A stretch of 64,000 nucleotides of DNA from SIG603 sp963621245. GTDB lineage: Bacteria > Bacillota > Clostridia > Oscillospirales > Acutalibacteraceae. How positions within the stretch are numbered: position 1 is the first letter of the stretch; the number at the start of each line of letters is the position of its first letter. Made by a program: the position numbers and the translations under genes. The notes below the pieces were generated by a model. That model had not been told where the DNA came from and did no database searches. It saw only the letters and a list, made by a program, of their open reading frames with translations. Positions 17,473 to 25,572 of the stretch are shown here, piece after piece. The stretch is from NCBI GenBank assembly GCA_963621245.1, contig CAVFCW010000003.1, positions 62,001 to 126,000 of the forward strand, in the 5' to 3' direction.

Positions 17473-17553
17473 GGCTTTTTCTATGCTCTCACATCTTTTG
17501 ATTAATTCAATCCAAGATTTTAAGAGAGCTTTAAGCTCGGTTCTTACAATCAT
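17437..17553 (-). CDS. Possible small protein (38 aa)
   Basis: The frame starts at the ATG at 17553 (MIVRTELKALLKSW) and ends ETIYDII. The AAAGGAG site is 18 bases from this ATG; an in-frame ATT at 17565 would be better placed, so initiation is uncertain. The charged/leucine pattern would form an amphipathic helix. It sits among other small element-like genes. I do not recognise a family. Confidence 0.35.
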   Translation of the reverse strand: MIVRTELKALLKSWIELIKRCESIEKAVELLETIYDII

Positions 17554-17627
17554 TTCTTCACTAATTTTTTTCTCCTTTCTGCCTTAGCTGACTTGCTTGC
17601 CTACTGCTTATTAATCTCGCAGTGCAA

Positions 17628-17663
17628 GCAAAAAAAGTCGTGTTTCAAAGCACGGTTTTTTGC
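17628..17663. terminator. Hairpin with A/T tails in the small-gene region
   Basis: GCAAAAAAA-GTCGTG and CACG-GTTTTTTGC form a stem usable as a terminator in either direction. There is no gene close upstream on the plus strand. Confidence 0.45.
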
Positions 17664-17732
17664 TTTTCTCTCATAATGTTTAAATTTGACATTCATTGTA
17701 ACTTAGCTTATCGAATAGTACTTCTTAAAGAA

Positions 17733-17761
17733 AAAGACTGCGCTCAAAAAGTGCAGTCTTT
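17733..17761 (-). terminator. Terminator of the small HTH gene
   Basis: On the minus strand AAAGACTGCAC and GCGCAGTCTTT form the stem, followed by a T-rich run. It lies directly after the 64-aa gene. Confidence 0.7.
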
Positions 17762-17766
17762 CTGTG

Positions 17767-17961
17767 TTATTCTTCTGTTTTCTTATTGCTGTGCTTGGAA
17801 TTGCCGTCTGCGCGGTTATCAATCCACGGCTCATCCTCTTCGATAAACCAGTCTCTGCCGATTTTCTGTGCGGTCTTGAAAGAACCTCTTGCCGCTCTCT
17901 GGCGTGCCGTGCAATGGTTCTTGTTGTGCTTTAAGCAATATTCCTTGAGTGTTATGAGCAT
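17767..17961 (-). CDS. Small helix-turn-helix DNA-binding protein (64 aa)
   Basis: The 64-residue protein begins MLITLKEYCLKHNKNHCTAR, continues with a QRAARGSFKTAQKIGRDW segment and has an acidic EEDEPWIDNR and lysine-rich tail. This is the layout of small MerR/excisionase-like winged HTH proteins found in clostridial integrative elements. AAGGAGG precedes the ATG. It forms a two-gene cistron with the 43-aa membrane peptide upstream (four bases apart). A role in regulating a lost element is inferred. Confidence 0.6.
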   Translation of the reverse strand: MLITLKEYCLKHNKNHCTARQRAARGSFKTAQKIGRDWFIEEDEPWIDNRADGNSKHSNKKTEE

Positions 17962-17965
17962 TTTG

Positions 17966-18097
17966 TCAATCCTCCTTTTTATGATTCTTTATGAGCAAGA
18001 TCATTAATTTGATCAAATCAATGGCTGCGCTGATAAAAAACACCATGCTTAACACCGATAAAGTCTTTGATAAAATTTTCTTTTTGTTAATATCCAT
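17966..18097 (-). CDS. Small membrane peptide (43 aa)
   Basis: This 43-residue frame has a GGGAGG ribosome site eight bases before its ATG. It starts MDINKKKILSKTLS, has one hydrophobic stretch (VLSMVFFISAAIDLIKLMILLI) that would span the membrane, and ends KNHKKED. Its stop is four bases before the HTH gene, and the next ribosome site lies inside its last codons, so the pair is coupled. The charge pattern (basic start, TM, basic end) is also seen in small toxins and small membrane regulators. Function is unknown. Confidence 0.5.
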   Translation of the reverse strand: MDINKKKILSKTLSVLSMVFFISAAIDLIKLMILLIKNHKKED

Positions 18098-18284
18098 AGC
18101 CTTATCCTCCCTTTTTCTATATCATACATCTTTTAAGTTAATTTATCAATTTAAAAACGGCTGTTTTAAGGCTTTTTTAGGCAAATAATCGTGACAGTAT
18201 CAAAATCAACACAGCTGTTTTCTCCGTATTTTTCAAAAATTCAATCCCGTTTCTTCAAAAACGACAGCTTTGGGAGAGTATTTT

Positions 18285-18565
18285 CGTTGACTTGCTTTTA
18301 TTTGTTTTGTTGGATATTTTAAATTTGTGTTCTTTATTTCTCTTTGTGTGATTAACTCGGCTTTCGCAGTAGGCTACGGTCGCTTCGTTCCCTAAAGGCA
18401 CTGCGTGCCTTTGGTTAACCGCTTCAGCCTTTCTCTTATTTTAATCGGCACTTCGTGCCTCTTTTCTTACACACAACTTATCATAATTAATTATTCTTTA
18501 TTAATTGCTCGTGGGCTCCACCCACACCCGTTCGCTTTTTGTAAAAAGCGAAACCAAAAACTTTT
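18285..18565. repeat. Modular repeat locus 2
   Basis: This region between the small HTH cistron and tRNA-Val holds a partial TTTTCGTTGACTTGC module, the AGGCTT-type long module in reverse orientation (18352-18435), GGCACTTCGTGCC, and at 18511-18565 the boundary module ending AACCAAAAACTTTT. The module order matches the right half of locus 1. There is no left boundary copy here. No gene is seen. Confidence 0.8.
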
Positions 18566-18593
18566 ATTATCAGCTTAGTTCAAGACAAAAGAA

Positions 18594-18623
18594 AAAAGCC
18601 TGATTCTATTAAATCAGGCTTTT
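18594..18623 (-). terminator. Terminator after tRNA-Val
   Basis: On the minus strand AAAAGCCTGATT pairs with AATCAGGCTTTT and T-rich sequence follows. Confidence 0.8.
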
Positions 18624-18699
18624 GGTGGAGAAATCGGGACTCGAACCCGAGACCTCCCGCGTGTGAGGCGGACGCTCTAACCAGCTGAGCTATTCCTCC
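18623..18699 (-). tRNA. tRNA-Val (anticodon CAC)
   Basis: The minus strand folds into a full cloverleaf: acceptor GGAGGAA/TTTCTCC, D arm GCTC…GAGC, anticodon stem TCCGC/GCGGG with loop CTCACAC (anticodon CAC, decoding GUG), T arm TCGGG-TTCGAGT-CCCGA, discriminator A and an encoded CCA. It begins nine bases after the DUF308 gene on the same strand and is followed by a terminator, so it may be transcribed with that operon. Confidence 0.95.
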
Positions 18700-18707
18700 G
18701 AAATGGC

Positions 18708-19295
18708 TTATTTATCGTCATCGTCAACATCTCTTGCGCTAACCTCGATAAGCTCACCCTGAAGCTTTACGTGCCTGCGGTGGTTTATCTGAGTCCAGAT
18801 GTTAAACACGCCGTCAAGAATGAGCGAAACGCCGATTACCTGCATGGTAAGCTTTGCCACCTTGAACGGGTTTAGTACTATTATAACACCGACAGCCAAA
18901 ATTGCAATACCCAAAATGAGAACGCTGGACCATGTGTTTAAGCTTTTTTTTATCTGAATTCCCGTGACTATTTTGTAAAGTCCGTCTATCGAGAGCAAAA
19001 AGCCAAACAAAAACGGTAAAATCGACGATACATATTCGCTTTTAACGAACGTGAATGCCGCAAGGATGAAAAACGCTATGCTTCTCACCATGAGATACCA
19101 AAGCGCACCCCTATCCTCTTTGTTAATAAGAAACGTGATAAGATCGATAAGGCCGAGCAGAACAATCACCGTGCCCAAGCAATATGTGATTATTCTGAGA
19201 CTGCTGTCCGGCTGAAGTACGATAAATACTCCGAGTGCCGAAATAAGTAATGATGAGCCGAAAAAGAGATTTCTCAGTTTTTCACTTTTTTTCAT
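18708..19295 (-). CDS. DUF308 (HdeD-like) membrane protein
   Basis: This is a 195-residue integral membrane protein with about six hydrophobic helices arranged as two similar halves, the DUF308 pattern. The DxxY/LxxG-like helix ends (IDLITFLI, IDGLYKIVTG, LDGVFNIWTQ) recur three times. The C-terminus is a soluble basic-then-acidic tail ending DVDDDDK. HdeD proteins are linked to acid resistance in enterics, but the clostridial role is unknown. Its ATG overlaps the stop of the DtxR-type regulator by one base, so the regulator probably controls it. Confidence 0.85.
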   Translation of the reverse strand: MKKSEKLRNLFFGSSLLISALGVFIVLQPDSSLRIITYCLGTVIVLLGLIDLITFLINKEDRGALWYLMVRSIAFFILAAFTFVKSEYVSSILPFLFGFLLSIDGLYKIVTGIQIKKSLNTWSSVLILGIAILAVGVIIVLNPFKVAKLTMQVIGVSLILDGVFNIWTQINHRRHVKLQGELIEVSARDVDDDDK

Positions 19296-19705
19296 TATTC
19301 ATTCACTTCTTTTCCGAGTTTGTTGAGAATACACGCACCGCAACCGTGCTCGGCTATTACGGTAATCGCAGAAAAAGCCTCTTCACTGATGTCGTGCTCT
19401 ATCTTGCAAGCGTCCTTTGCCGCAATCTCCTCGGGAACGCCGATGTTCACAAAGAACTTTGTGAGTACCTTGTGGCGGTTATAAACCTTTTCGGCAATCG
19501 CCTGTCCCGGAGGCAAAAGGCTGATAAATCCGTCGTTGTCCATGGCGATAAAGCCGTTTTCACGAAGTCTTTTCATGGCAACCGAAACGCTCGGCTTGGA
19601 AAATCCCATTTCGTTGACTATATCGATGCTTCTTACATAGCCCTTTCTTTCCTTGAGGACAAGTATAGTCTCGAGATAATCTTCGGCAGATTCATGAATG
19701 TTCAT
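19295..19705 (-). CDS. DtxR/MntR-type metal-dependent transcriptional repressor
   Basis: This 136-residue protein has an N-terminal winged HTH (about 1-65: ESAEDYLETILVLKE and MGFSKPSVSVAMKRLRENG) and a dimerisation/metal domain carrying VLTKFFVNIGVPEEIA, DACKIEHDIS, and a C-terminal CGACILNKLGKE. The DAC.IEH segment matches the metal-ligand helix of DtxR family proteins. It lacks the SH3-like third domain, as do MntR and many clostridial members. It should sense Fe2+ or Mn2+ and bind operator DNA. It is coupled to the DUF308 gene. Confidence 0.87.
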   Translation of the reverse strand: MNIHESAEDYLETILVLKERKGYVRSIDIVNEMGFSKPSVSVAMKRLRENGFIAMDNDGFISLLPPGQAIAEKVYNRHKVLTKFFVNIGVPEEIAAKDACKIEHDISEEAFSAITVIAEHGCGACILNKLGKEVNE

Positions 19706-19762
19706 TTTAATTCTCCTTCCGTAGTAACCGTATTAATTGATTGAAGTGTACCACACCGAATC

Positions 19763-21835
19763 TCACTTTGCATCAAGCGAGCTGTCCGATATTATATCTA
19801 TCTTTTCATCGTTGGGATTTTGTCCCAGACCGACATCATAAACATACTGATAGTAAGCGCTCTTTGTTACAAGGTCATAATAAGCCGATTCGTACTGCTT
19901 AATCTTATAGAGCGCATTGTATGACTCGAGATATTTTCCCTCGTCAAAAAGCTTTGCACCAAAGCGGTACTGAGCTCTGAAGTAATAAGCGTTCGAATTC
20001 TCGTAAGAGCCGAGCTCCTCAAAAAGATTTGCGGCATTCTCCCAGTCGGACGCGTCATAGTACGACTTAGCCACGCTGTACTTGAGTGCTTTTGCCTTGT
20101 CGGCGGAGTCTTTGTAGTCGGAAATACTATCGTAAACGTTCATTGCCGCTTCGGTTTGACCGTCTTTTTCGAGCTTCTGAGCGCGTGCATAGAGAATTTC
20201 GTTTAACTTGTCAGCCGAGCCCTCATAATCGCCCGCCTTTTCAAGCTCTTCCTCTGCGCCGTCAATGTCACCGTCATCGAAAAGCGTGCAGGCACGGAGA
20301 TAATGCAGTTTGCTCATCTGCTTATCGGTGCCCTCAAAATCGGAGAGTTCCTCAAGAATTTTCTCAGCCTTGTCGTAATCGCCGTCATCAATAAGAGTTT
20401 CGGCACGGGAAAGCTTGGCGGCATTAATCTTTGCGACAAGCTTTTCGCTTTTAACCATCGCAAAATACTTCTTTGCCTCGGAATAATCGCCCTTTCCGTA
20501 AAGCTCTATTCCCTTCTTGCAAGCAGCTTCCTCTATTTTTGAGAGACAGGTCTCGTCATTTATCTTGCTCTTAACCTTTTTGAGTGTGTCGATATCGTCA
20601 TTCTCAATGGCGTCAACAGCCTTGCCCGTTCTTGACTTTTGAATGTAGCTTAAGCTGTCCTCGTAACCGTCGAGAGCCTGAAAAGCAGAAATCGCACTGT
20701 CCCAATCGCCGCTCTCATAAAGCGAAACAGCAGACTGATAATCGGCATATTTCACCTTATCTTCCGACTCCTTGTAGTCGCCGAGGGAATCGAAAATAGC
20801 TCTGCCCTCACTGTACTTTTCTTCGTCAAAAAGTGAAAGTGCGTATTGATATCTGGACTCCTTAATTTCGTCCTCATATTTATCGTAACCGAGAGTGGTG
20901 TAAAGCTCTGCGGCTTTCTTGTAGTCCTTATCGTCAAAGGCTTTTTGAGCATTCACAAGCATATTGTGCGGCACAATCACACGGTTATAATATGTGAATC
21001 CGATCACCGTACCCACAATTATCAGCACGCAAGCCACAAGGCCGCCGATTTTGAGCATGTGATTTCTCTTGGCTCTCGCCTTTGCCTCACGCTCTTCTCT
21101 CTCACGGCGTTCCTTTTCCTCTTTTTCGAGGCGCTCACGCTCTTTTCTTTCACGCTCGAGACGCTCTTCTTCGCTTTTTTTGAATTCGGCAAGCTTCTTC
21201 TTAAGCTTATCCACATCCTCCAAAAGTTCGATTTGTCCGTCGATTTTCAGACCGCAAGCCGCACATTCGGTCTCATCGCTTCTGTTTAATCTGCCGCAAG
21301 CGCAAAGCCAAAGTGCTTTACCTTTAAGCGGAATATTCTTGACTTTAACGCCCTCTTTAAGTTCCTCGCGGAAACTTCTTTCGTACTGCTCCCCAAGTTC
21401 GGGATCAAGCTTTTTGTTCTCAAAATATTCCTCAAGAGTATATGCGGGCGGTAAACTGTCATACATCCAAGTAGCCGAGCCGTTCCATTCGCTTTCGTCG
21501 TCAAAAAGCAAGTGTCTTATCGAAACGGCAAATCCTGCCGCCGAGCCCGCCTCGGTTGAAAGCTTGAGTTCTCCGGAAAAAGTATCGTTTCTCCCTACTA
21601 AATTGCCGCTAAGCTTAAAGTCTCTAATTACCGTTATTTCTTGGTTTCCTCTGTCGGTTATGTGCAGATCGACGCTTGCCTCCTTCACGGCTTGCTCAGA
21701 GACATTAATAAGCGTAATTTTCAGGGTAAGTTCGCCGTTTTCATCACGCTCGATTAAACCGTCCTTCACAACAACCGGACAATTATCTCGGCTGAGATAA
21801 TTGCTAAGGACAAATATAACCTCAGGTTCTTTCAT
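19763..21835 (-). CDS. Zinc-ribbon, coiled-coil and TPR-like repeat membrane protein
   Basis: This 690-residue protein has the following order. An N-terminal beta-rich domain (about 1-130) looks like an immunoglobulin-type/DUF fold. A zinc ribbon (LCACGRLNRSDETECAACG, about 183-201) follows. Next is a highly charged Glu/Arg/Lys coiled coil (about 208-262), one TM helix (GGLVACVLIIVGTVIGFTYY, about 268-287), then about ten TPR-like repeats with a recurring pattern such as FDDKDYKKAAELYTTLGDY. No signal peptide is seen, so the N-terminal part is probably cytosolic and the repeats outside. Function is unknown; scaffold or stress-sensor roles are guesses. Confidence 0.75.
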   Translation of the reverse strand: MKEPEVIFVLSNYLSRDNCPVVVKDGLIERDENGELTLKITLINVSEQAVKEASVDLHITDRGNQEITVIRDFKLSGNLVGRNDTFSGELKLSTEAGSAAGFAVSIRHLLFDDESEWNGSATWMYDSLPPAYTLEEYFENKKLDPELGEQYERSFREELKEGVKVKNIPLKGKALWLCACGRLNRSDETECAACGLKIDGQIELLEDVDKLKKKLAEFKKSEEERLERERKERERLEKEEKERREREEREAKARAKRNHMLKIGGLVACVLIIVGTVIGFTYYNRVIVPHNMLVNAQKAFDDKDYKKAAELYTTLGYDKYEDEIKESRYQYALSLFDEEKYSEGRAIFDSLGDYKESEDKVKYADYQSAVSLYESGDWDSAISAFQALDGYEDSLSYIQKSRTGKAVDAIENDDIDTLKKVKSKINDETCLSKIEEAACKKGIELYGKGDYSEAKKYFAMVKSEKLVAKINAAKLSRAETLIDDGDYDKAEKILEELSDFEGTDKQMSKLHYLRACTLFDDGDIDGAEEELEKAGDYEGSADKLNEILYARAQKLEKDGQTEAAMNVYDSISDYKDSADKAKALKYSVAKSYYDASDWENAANLFEELGSYENSNAYYFRAQYRFGAKLFDEGKYLESYNALYKIKQYESAYYDLVTKSAYYQYVYDVGLGQNPNDEKIDIISDSSLDAK

Positions 21836-22123
21836 TAAGTCATTCCTTTGTTAGTTAGTCATTGTTAACGCATGTAGTTACTTACATGCTCACAAGGTTA
21901 CTTATCCTATATTATAAACCAATCGGCGAAAAAAGCAAGTTTAATAATTCATTTAAAAGCAATCCGAGATGTAATTTAACAAATGTTCACAATTTTAATT
22001 TCTCCTTTATCACCTCTCGGTTTTTCACATCTCAAAAATTACATGTTGATAAAGTTTGATTTTTTTCGGCAGACTGCTATAATCTAAGTAAAGTAATTCA
22101 TTGAATGTGTGGGAGGAAAAACT
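21836..22123. other. Divergent intergenic region
   Basis: The region separates two divergent genes. It contains an imperfect palindrome GCATGTA…TACATGC (about 21872-21890) and the promoter of the MBL gene near its right end. I see no other gene. Confidence 0.4.
22055..22083 (+). promoter_or_regulatory. Promoter of the MBL-fold hydrolase gene
   Basis: TTTGAT (22055-22060) and a perfect TATAAT (22078-22083) are 17 bases apart, followed by a GGGAGGA ribosome site. Confidence 0.6.
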
Positions 22124-22756
22124 ATGTCAGCAAAAATAAACATAAAGTGGCTCGGACACAGCTGTTTCAAAATCACAAAGGACGGATTCAGCTTTATCAC
22201 CGACCCTTATGAGCCGAACAGCGTTCCGGGACTAAAAGATGTGGACGAGACCGCCAATGCTGTTTACTGCTCTCACGAGCATTTTGATCACAACTGGCTT
22301 GACGGTGTAAAAATCACAGAAAATGAAAACAATCCGTTCAAAGTAACGGAAATTCACTCTTTCCACGACGACTGCAAGGGTGAAAAAAGAGGCGAGAATA
22401 TCATCCGAATTTTTGAGGCGGACGGAATTAAAATCGTTCACTACGGAGACATCGGCTGCGGTCTTTCCCCTGAGGAAATAGCTCTTTTGAGTGGCGCAGA
22501 CGCAGTGATGATTCCCGTAGGCGGATTTTACACGATAGACGCAAAGGCGGCAAGAGCGATTTGCGATGTGACGGGCGCAAAGGTGGTTATCCCTATGCAT
22601 TACAAAGGAAGCGATTTCGGCTTTGACGTGCTAGAGCCGCTCTCCGACTTTCTCGATATCTCACCGAGATGGGTAAATATGATGAGCGACAGCATAGAAA
22701 TCGGCAAGGAAGAAAGAAATTACACAGCCGTGCTGAATGCGGCAAACAAGCTTTGA
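22124..22756 (+). CDS. MBL-fold metal-dependent hydrolase
   Basis: This 210-residue protein is of the UPF0173/YtkL-like metallo-beta-lactamase group. The metal-site motif reads CSHEHFDHNW (HxHxDH), and GHSCFKI lies near the start, where these proteins have a conserved His. MHYKG near the C-terminus gives another ligand. The start is the ATG at 22124 with GGGAGGA seven bases upstream, because the longer frame runs through that ribosome site. Substrate is unknown. The HD gene follows after 15 bases, so they form an operon. Confidence 0.88.
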   Translation: MSAKINIKWLGHSCFKITKDGFSFITDPYEPNSVPGLKDVDETANAVYCSHEHFDHNWLDGVKITENENNPFKVTEIHSFHDDCKGEKRGENIIRIFEADGIKIVHYGDIGCGLSPEEIALLSGADAVMIPVGGFYTIDAKAARAICDVTGAKVVIPMHYKGSDFGFDVLEPLSDFLDISPRWVNMMSDSIEIGKEERNYTAVLNAANKL

Positions 22757-22771
22757 GAGAAAGGAACAATC

Positions 22772-23272
22772 ATGACAGAATTATGCGCTAAAGTTTTCAG
22801 AGCGATGTTCGAATACGAAAACGGAGTTACACACAGAATTCAGCATTTCACAAAGGTTCACAACTATGCTGCACTCATAGCAATGGGCGAAAATGTCGAT
22901 GAAAAGACGAAAGAATTAATCGAGCTTACCGCCGTGGTGCATGATATAGGAATAAAGCCCGCACTCGAAAAATACGGCTCATCGGCAGGGCCGTACCAAG
23001 AAAAAGAGGGCGAAATCGCATCGAAAGAGCTTTTGAAAAAATGCGGTGTTGACGAAAAATCAATCGTACGCATAAGCTATATAGTCGGACTTCATCACAC
23101 CTATAAGGGAGTAGACGGAATCGACTGGCAGATAATACTTGAGGCAGATTTTCTTGTGAACGGATTTGAGGAGAATTTATCAAGGACGGCGATAGAAAGT
23201 TCACGCGACTCGTGGTTCAAAACGGAAACGGGAAAAACTCTTCTTAACCAAATGTTCGGACTGGAAAATTAA
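22772..23272 (+). CDS. HD-domain phosphohydrolase
   Basis: This 166-residue protein has the metal-binding HD motif (TAVVHDIG, about residues 51-58) and downstream His/Asp ligands (VGLHHTYKG, LEADFLVNG). HD proteins hydrolyse phosphomonoesters or phosphodiesters such as nucleotides. The small size and the C-terminal SWFKTETGKTLL match stand-alone HD hydrolases of clostridia. It is co-transcribed with the MBL hydrolase. The substrate is not predictable. Confidence 0.88.
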   Translation: MTELCAKVFRAMFEYENGVTHRIQHFTKVHNYAALIAMGENVDEKTKELIELTAVVHDIGIKPALEKYGSSAGPYQEKEGEIASKELLKKCGVDEKSIVRISYIVGLHHTYKGVDGIDWQIILEADFLVNGFEENLSRTAIESSRDSWFKTETGKTLLNQMFGLEN

Positions 23273-23290
23273 TTACAGCTAAAAATATTA

Positions 23291-23812
23291 AAGTTTTTTG
23301 GTTTCGCTTTTTTTCAAAAAAGCGAACGGGTGTGGGCGGAACCCACTATTAATTAATAAATAATAATTAATAATGATAAGTTGTGAGTAAGAAAAGAGGC
23401 ACGAAGTGCCGAATAAAAAGGAGAAAGGCTTGCGCAGTCAACCAAAAGTACGGAGTACTTTTAGGGAGCGAAGCGACCGTAGTTGACGGCGTAAGCCGAG
23501 TTAGTCATACAAAGAAAAATAAAGAAATCAAAATTTATTATGCCGCAAAAACAAAAAGCGAGTCAATGAAAATGCCCGGATACGCCGTATTTTCATTGAC
23601 TCGCTTTTATTTGTCTTGTGTTTATATTTCATCTTTCATTCTTTATCTTTCTTAGTGTAAAAAATTCGGCGCAGTGAATGCCCGTCTGCAAACGCTTCGC
23701 GTTTTTGACGTATTCACTGCGCCTTTCTCTTTTTTTATCGGCACTTCGTGCCTCTCGTGGGCTCTGCCCACACCCGTTCGCTTTTTGTAAAAAGCGAAAC
23801 CAAAAACTTTTT
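23291..23812. repeat. Composite palindromic repeat locus 3
   Basis: This locus is bounded by inverted copies of the same module: 23291-23346 (TTTTTTGGTTTCGC … GGGTGTGGGC) and 23757-23810. Inside, in order, are GGCACGAAGTGCC (about 23398), the long AGGCTT…AAGCC module (23422-23508), a 20-bp-arm palindrome AAAAGCGAGTCAATG… (23554-23608) and a GCGCAGTGAAT palindrome (23669-23724), then GGCACTTCGTGCC. It lies between convergent genes and directly abuts the mannan island. No gene is seen. Confidence 0.85.
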
Positions 23813-23838
23813 TTTATTGAACCGGACGTTTTTACTAA

Positions 23839-25521
23839 TTATTCAAATTTCTGAGCAAGCTCATCACTGATGATCTTCTCTTCTTTTTCTGCTGTAGCTT
23901 TGTCTACGGCACTGACAGAAATATATGTCTTAAGTTTAGGCTCTGTACCTGAAGGTCTTACTACTACTGAGCAATTGCCCTCAAGGATAAATTTGAGCAC
24001 ATCAGATTTTGGTAGTCCATTAAGTCCCTTGCTGTAATCCTGACACTCGATAACTTCTTTACCACCGATAGTATCATGTCCCTTGTGGAACTGCGCCATG
24101 ATATCCTGCATCTTTGCGAATCCCGCTGATCCGTCAAATTCGTATGAATGAAGAGTATTCAGGCAATAGCCATATTTCTCATATAGACTGTTTAGCTTGT
24201 CGATAAGGCTGATGCCCTGTGTCTTGTAATATGCGAACATCTCACAGATGAGAAATGCTCCATCTACAGCATCCTTGTCTCGTACATATGTACCACTTAA
24301 GTATCCGTAGCTCTCCTCAAATCCGAAGATATATGAATCAGCTTTGCCCTCTTTTTCAAGGCGTCCGATGTGCTCACCGATGAATTTGAAACCCGTTAGA
24401 AGGTTTACAGTGCTTACACCGTAATCTGCTGCAATTCTGTCTGCCATATCAATAGTAACGATTGTCTTGCAAAGTACAGGATCTTTGGGCATCGTGCCCA
24501 TTGCAACTCGTCTCTGGCATACATAATCAAGTAAAAGCATACCTGTCTCGTTTCCAGAAAGAAGTACATACTCTCCTGCGTCATTTTTTACTGCGATGCC
24601 TACACGGTCACAATCAGGATCTGTTGCAAGTAGAAGATCTGCATTGCATTTCTTTGCATATTCCATACCGAGAGCCATCGCCTCTTTGATCTCCGGGTTT
24701 GGATATGGACATGTAGGAAAGTTGCCATCAGGCTGCTCCTGCTCTTTTACAACAGTGATATTTGTGTATCCTGTCTCTTTTAATGTACGAAGAACCGGCT
24801 TTAGACCTGTTCCGTTTAGTGGAGAGTAAACAATTGCAACGTTTTTATCAACATTTACACTGTCATCGAGGAGAGACTGTTTTTTAACCTCTTCAATGAA
24901 CGCTGTAAGTACATCATCTGAGATATACCTGATTGTTCCGTCTGCAATACCTGCCTCAAAATCCGACTGCTTTACGTCTGCAAAAATGTCAATTTTCTCA
25001 ATCTCTGCAAGTATCTTAGCTGCTGCCTCTGTTGTGATCTGGCATCCGTCTTCTCCATATACCTTGTATCCATTGTACTTGCTAGGATTGTGGCTTGCCG
25101 TAACCATGACACCTGCAGATGTACCAAGATATCTTGTAGCAAAAGATACAGTAGGTACAGGAAGAAGCTGTGGCCAGATATTTACAATAACTCCGTTAGC
25201 TGCAAATACAGATGCTGCCACTTTTGCGAAAACATCTGATTTGATACGGCTGTCATATCCGATAGAAACAGATGGTTTATCAAAATTTGCTACCAGATAA
25301 TTTGCAAGCCCCTGTGAAGCTTTTGCTACAGTGTATACATTCATTCGGTTTGTTCCGGCTCCGATTGTTCCGCGAAGCCCCCCTGTTCCAAATGCAAGAT
25401 TTCTGTAGAATGCATCCTCAATCTTTGTAGGATCATTCTCAATAGATTTAAGTTCTGCTGCTACATCTGTGTCTGCTGTTGCTGATTCAAGCCAGCGCTT
25501 GTATTCTTCAGTGTAATTCAT
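23839..25521 (-). CDS. Phosphoglucomutase/phosphomannomutase
   Basis: This 560-residue alpha-D-phosphohexomutase interconverts hexose-1- and hexose-6-phosphates. It has the phosphoserine loop TASHNPSKYNGYK, the metal site DPDCDR, the sugar-specificity loop GFEESYG and the C-terminal phosphate loop RPSGTEPK. In this island it would turn the mannose-1-phosphate released by the GH130 phosphorylases into mannose-6-phosphate. I prefer the ATG at 25521 (MNYTEE) because GAGAG precedes it. It is the last gene of the island, 51 bases after the LacI gene. Confidence 0.92.
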   Translation of the reverse strand: MNYTEEYKRWLESATADTDVAAELKSIENDPTKIEDAFYRNLAFGTGGLRGTIGAGTNRMNVYTVAKASQGLANYLVANFDKPSVSIGYDSRIKSDVFAKVAASVFAANGVIVNIWPQLLPVPTVSFATRYLGTSAGVMVTASHNPSKYNGYKVYGEDGCQITTEAAAKILAEIEKIDIFADVKQSDFEAGIADGTIRYISDDVLTAFIEEVKKQSLLDDSVNVDKNVAIVYSPLNGTGLKPVLRTLKETGYTNITVVKEQEQPDGNFPTCPYPNPEIKEAMALGMEYAKKCNADLLLATDPDCDRVGIAVKNDAGEYVLLSGNETGMLLLDYVCQRRVAMGTMPKDPVLCKTIVTIDMADRIAADYGVSTVNLLTGFKFIGEHIGRLEKEGKADSYIFGFEESYGYLSGTYVRDKDAVDGAFLICEMFAYYKTQGISLIDKLNSLYEKYGYCLNTLHSYEFDGSAGFAKMQDIMAQFHKGHDTIGGKEVIECQDYSKGLNGLPKSDVLKFILEGNCSVVVRPSGTEPKLKTYISVSAVDKATAEKEEKIISDELAQKFE

Positions 25522-25572
25522 ATTATTCTCTCTTTCCATCAAAATATATGTTAAATCCGATATCTTTAATGT

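Noticed and set aside
21872..21900. A DtxR-type operator in the GCATGTA palindrome
   Set aside because: The palindrome is short, does not match a known DtxR/MntR box and is not next to the regulator's own promoter.
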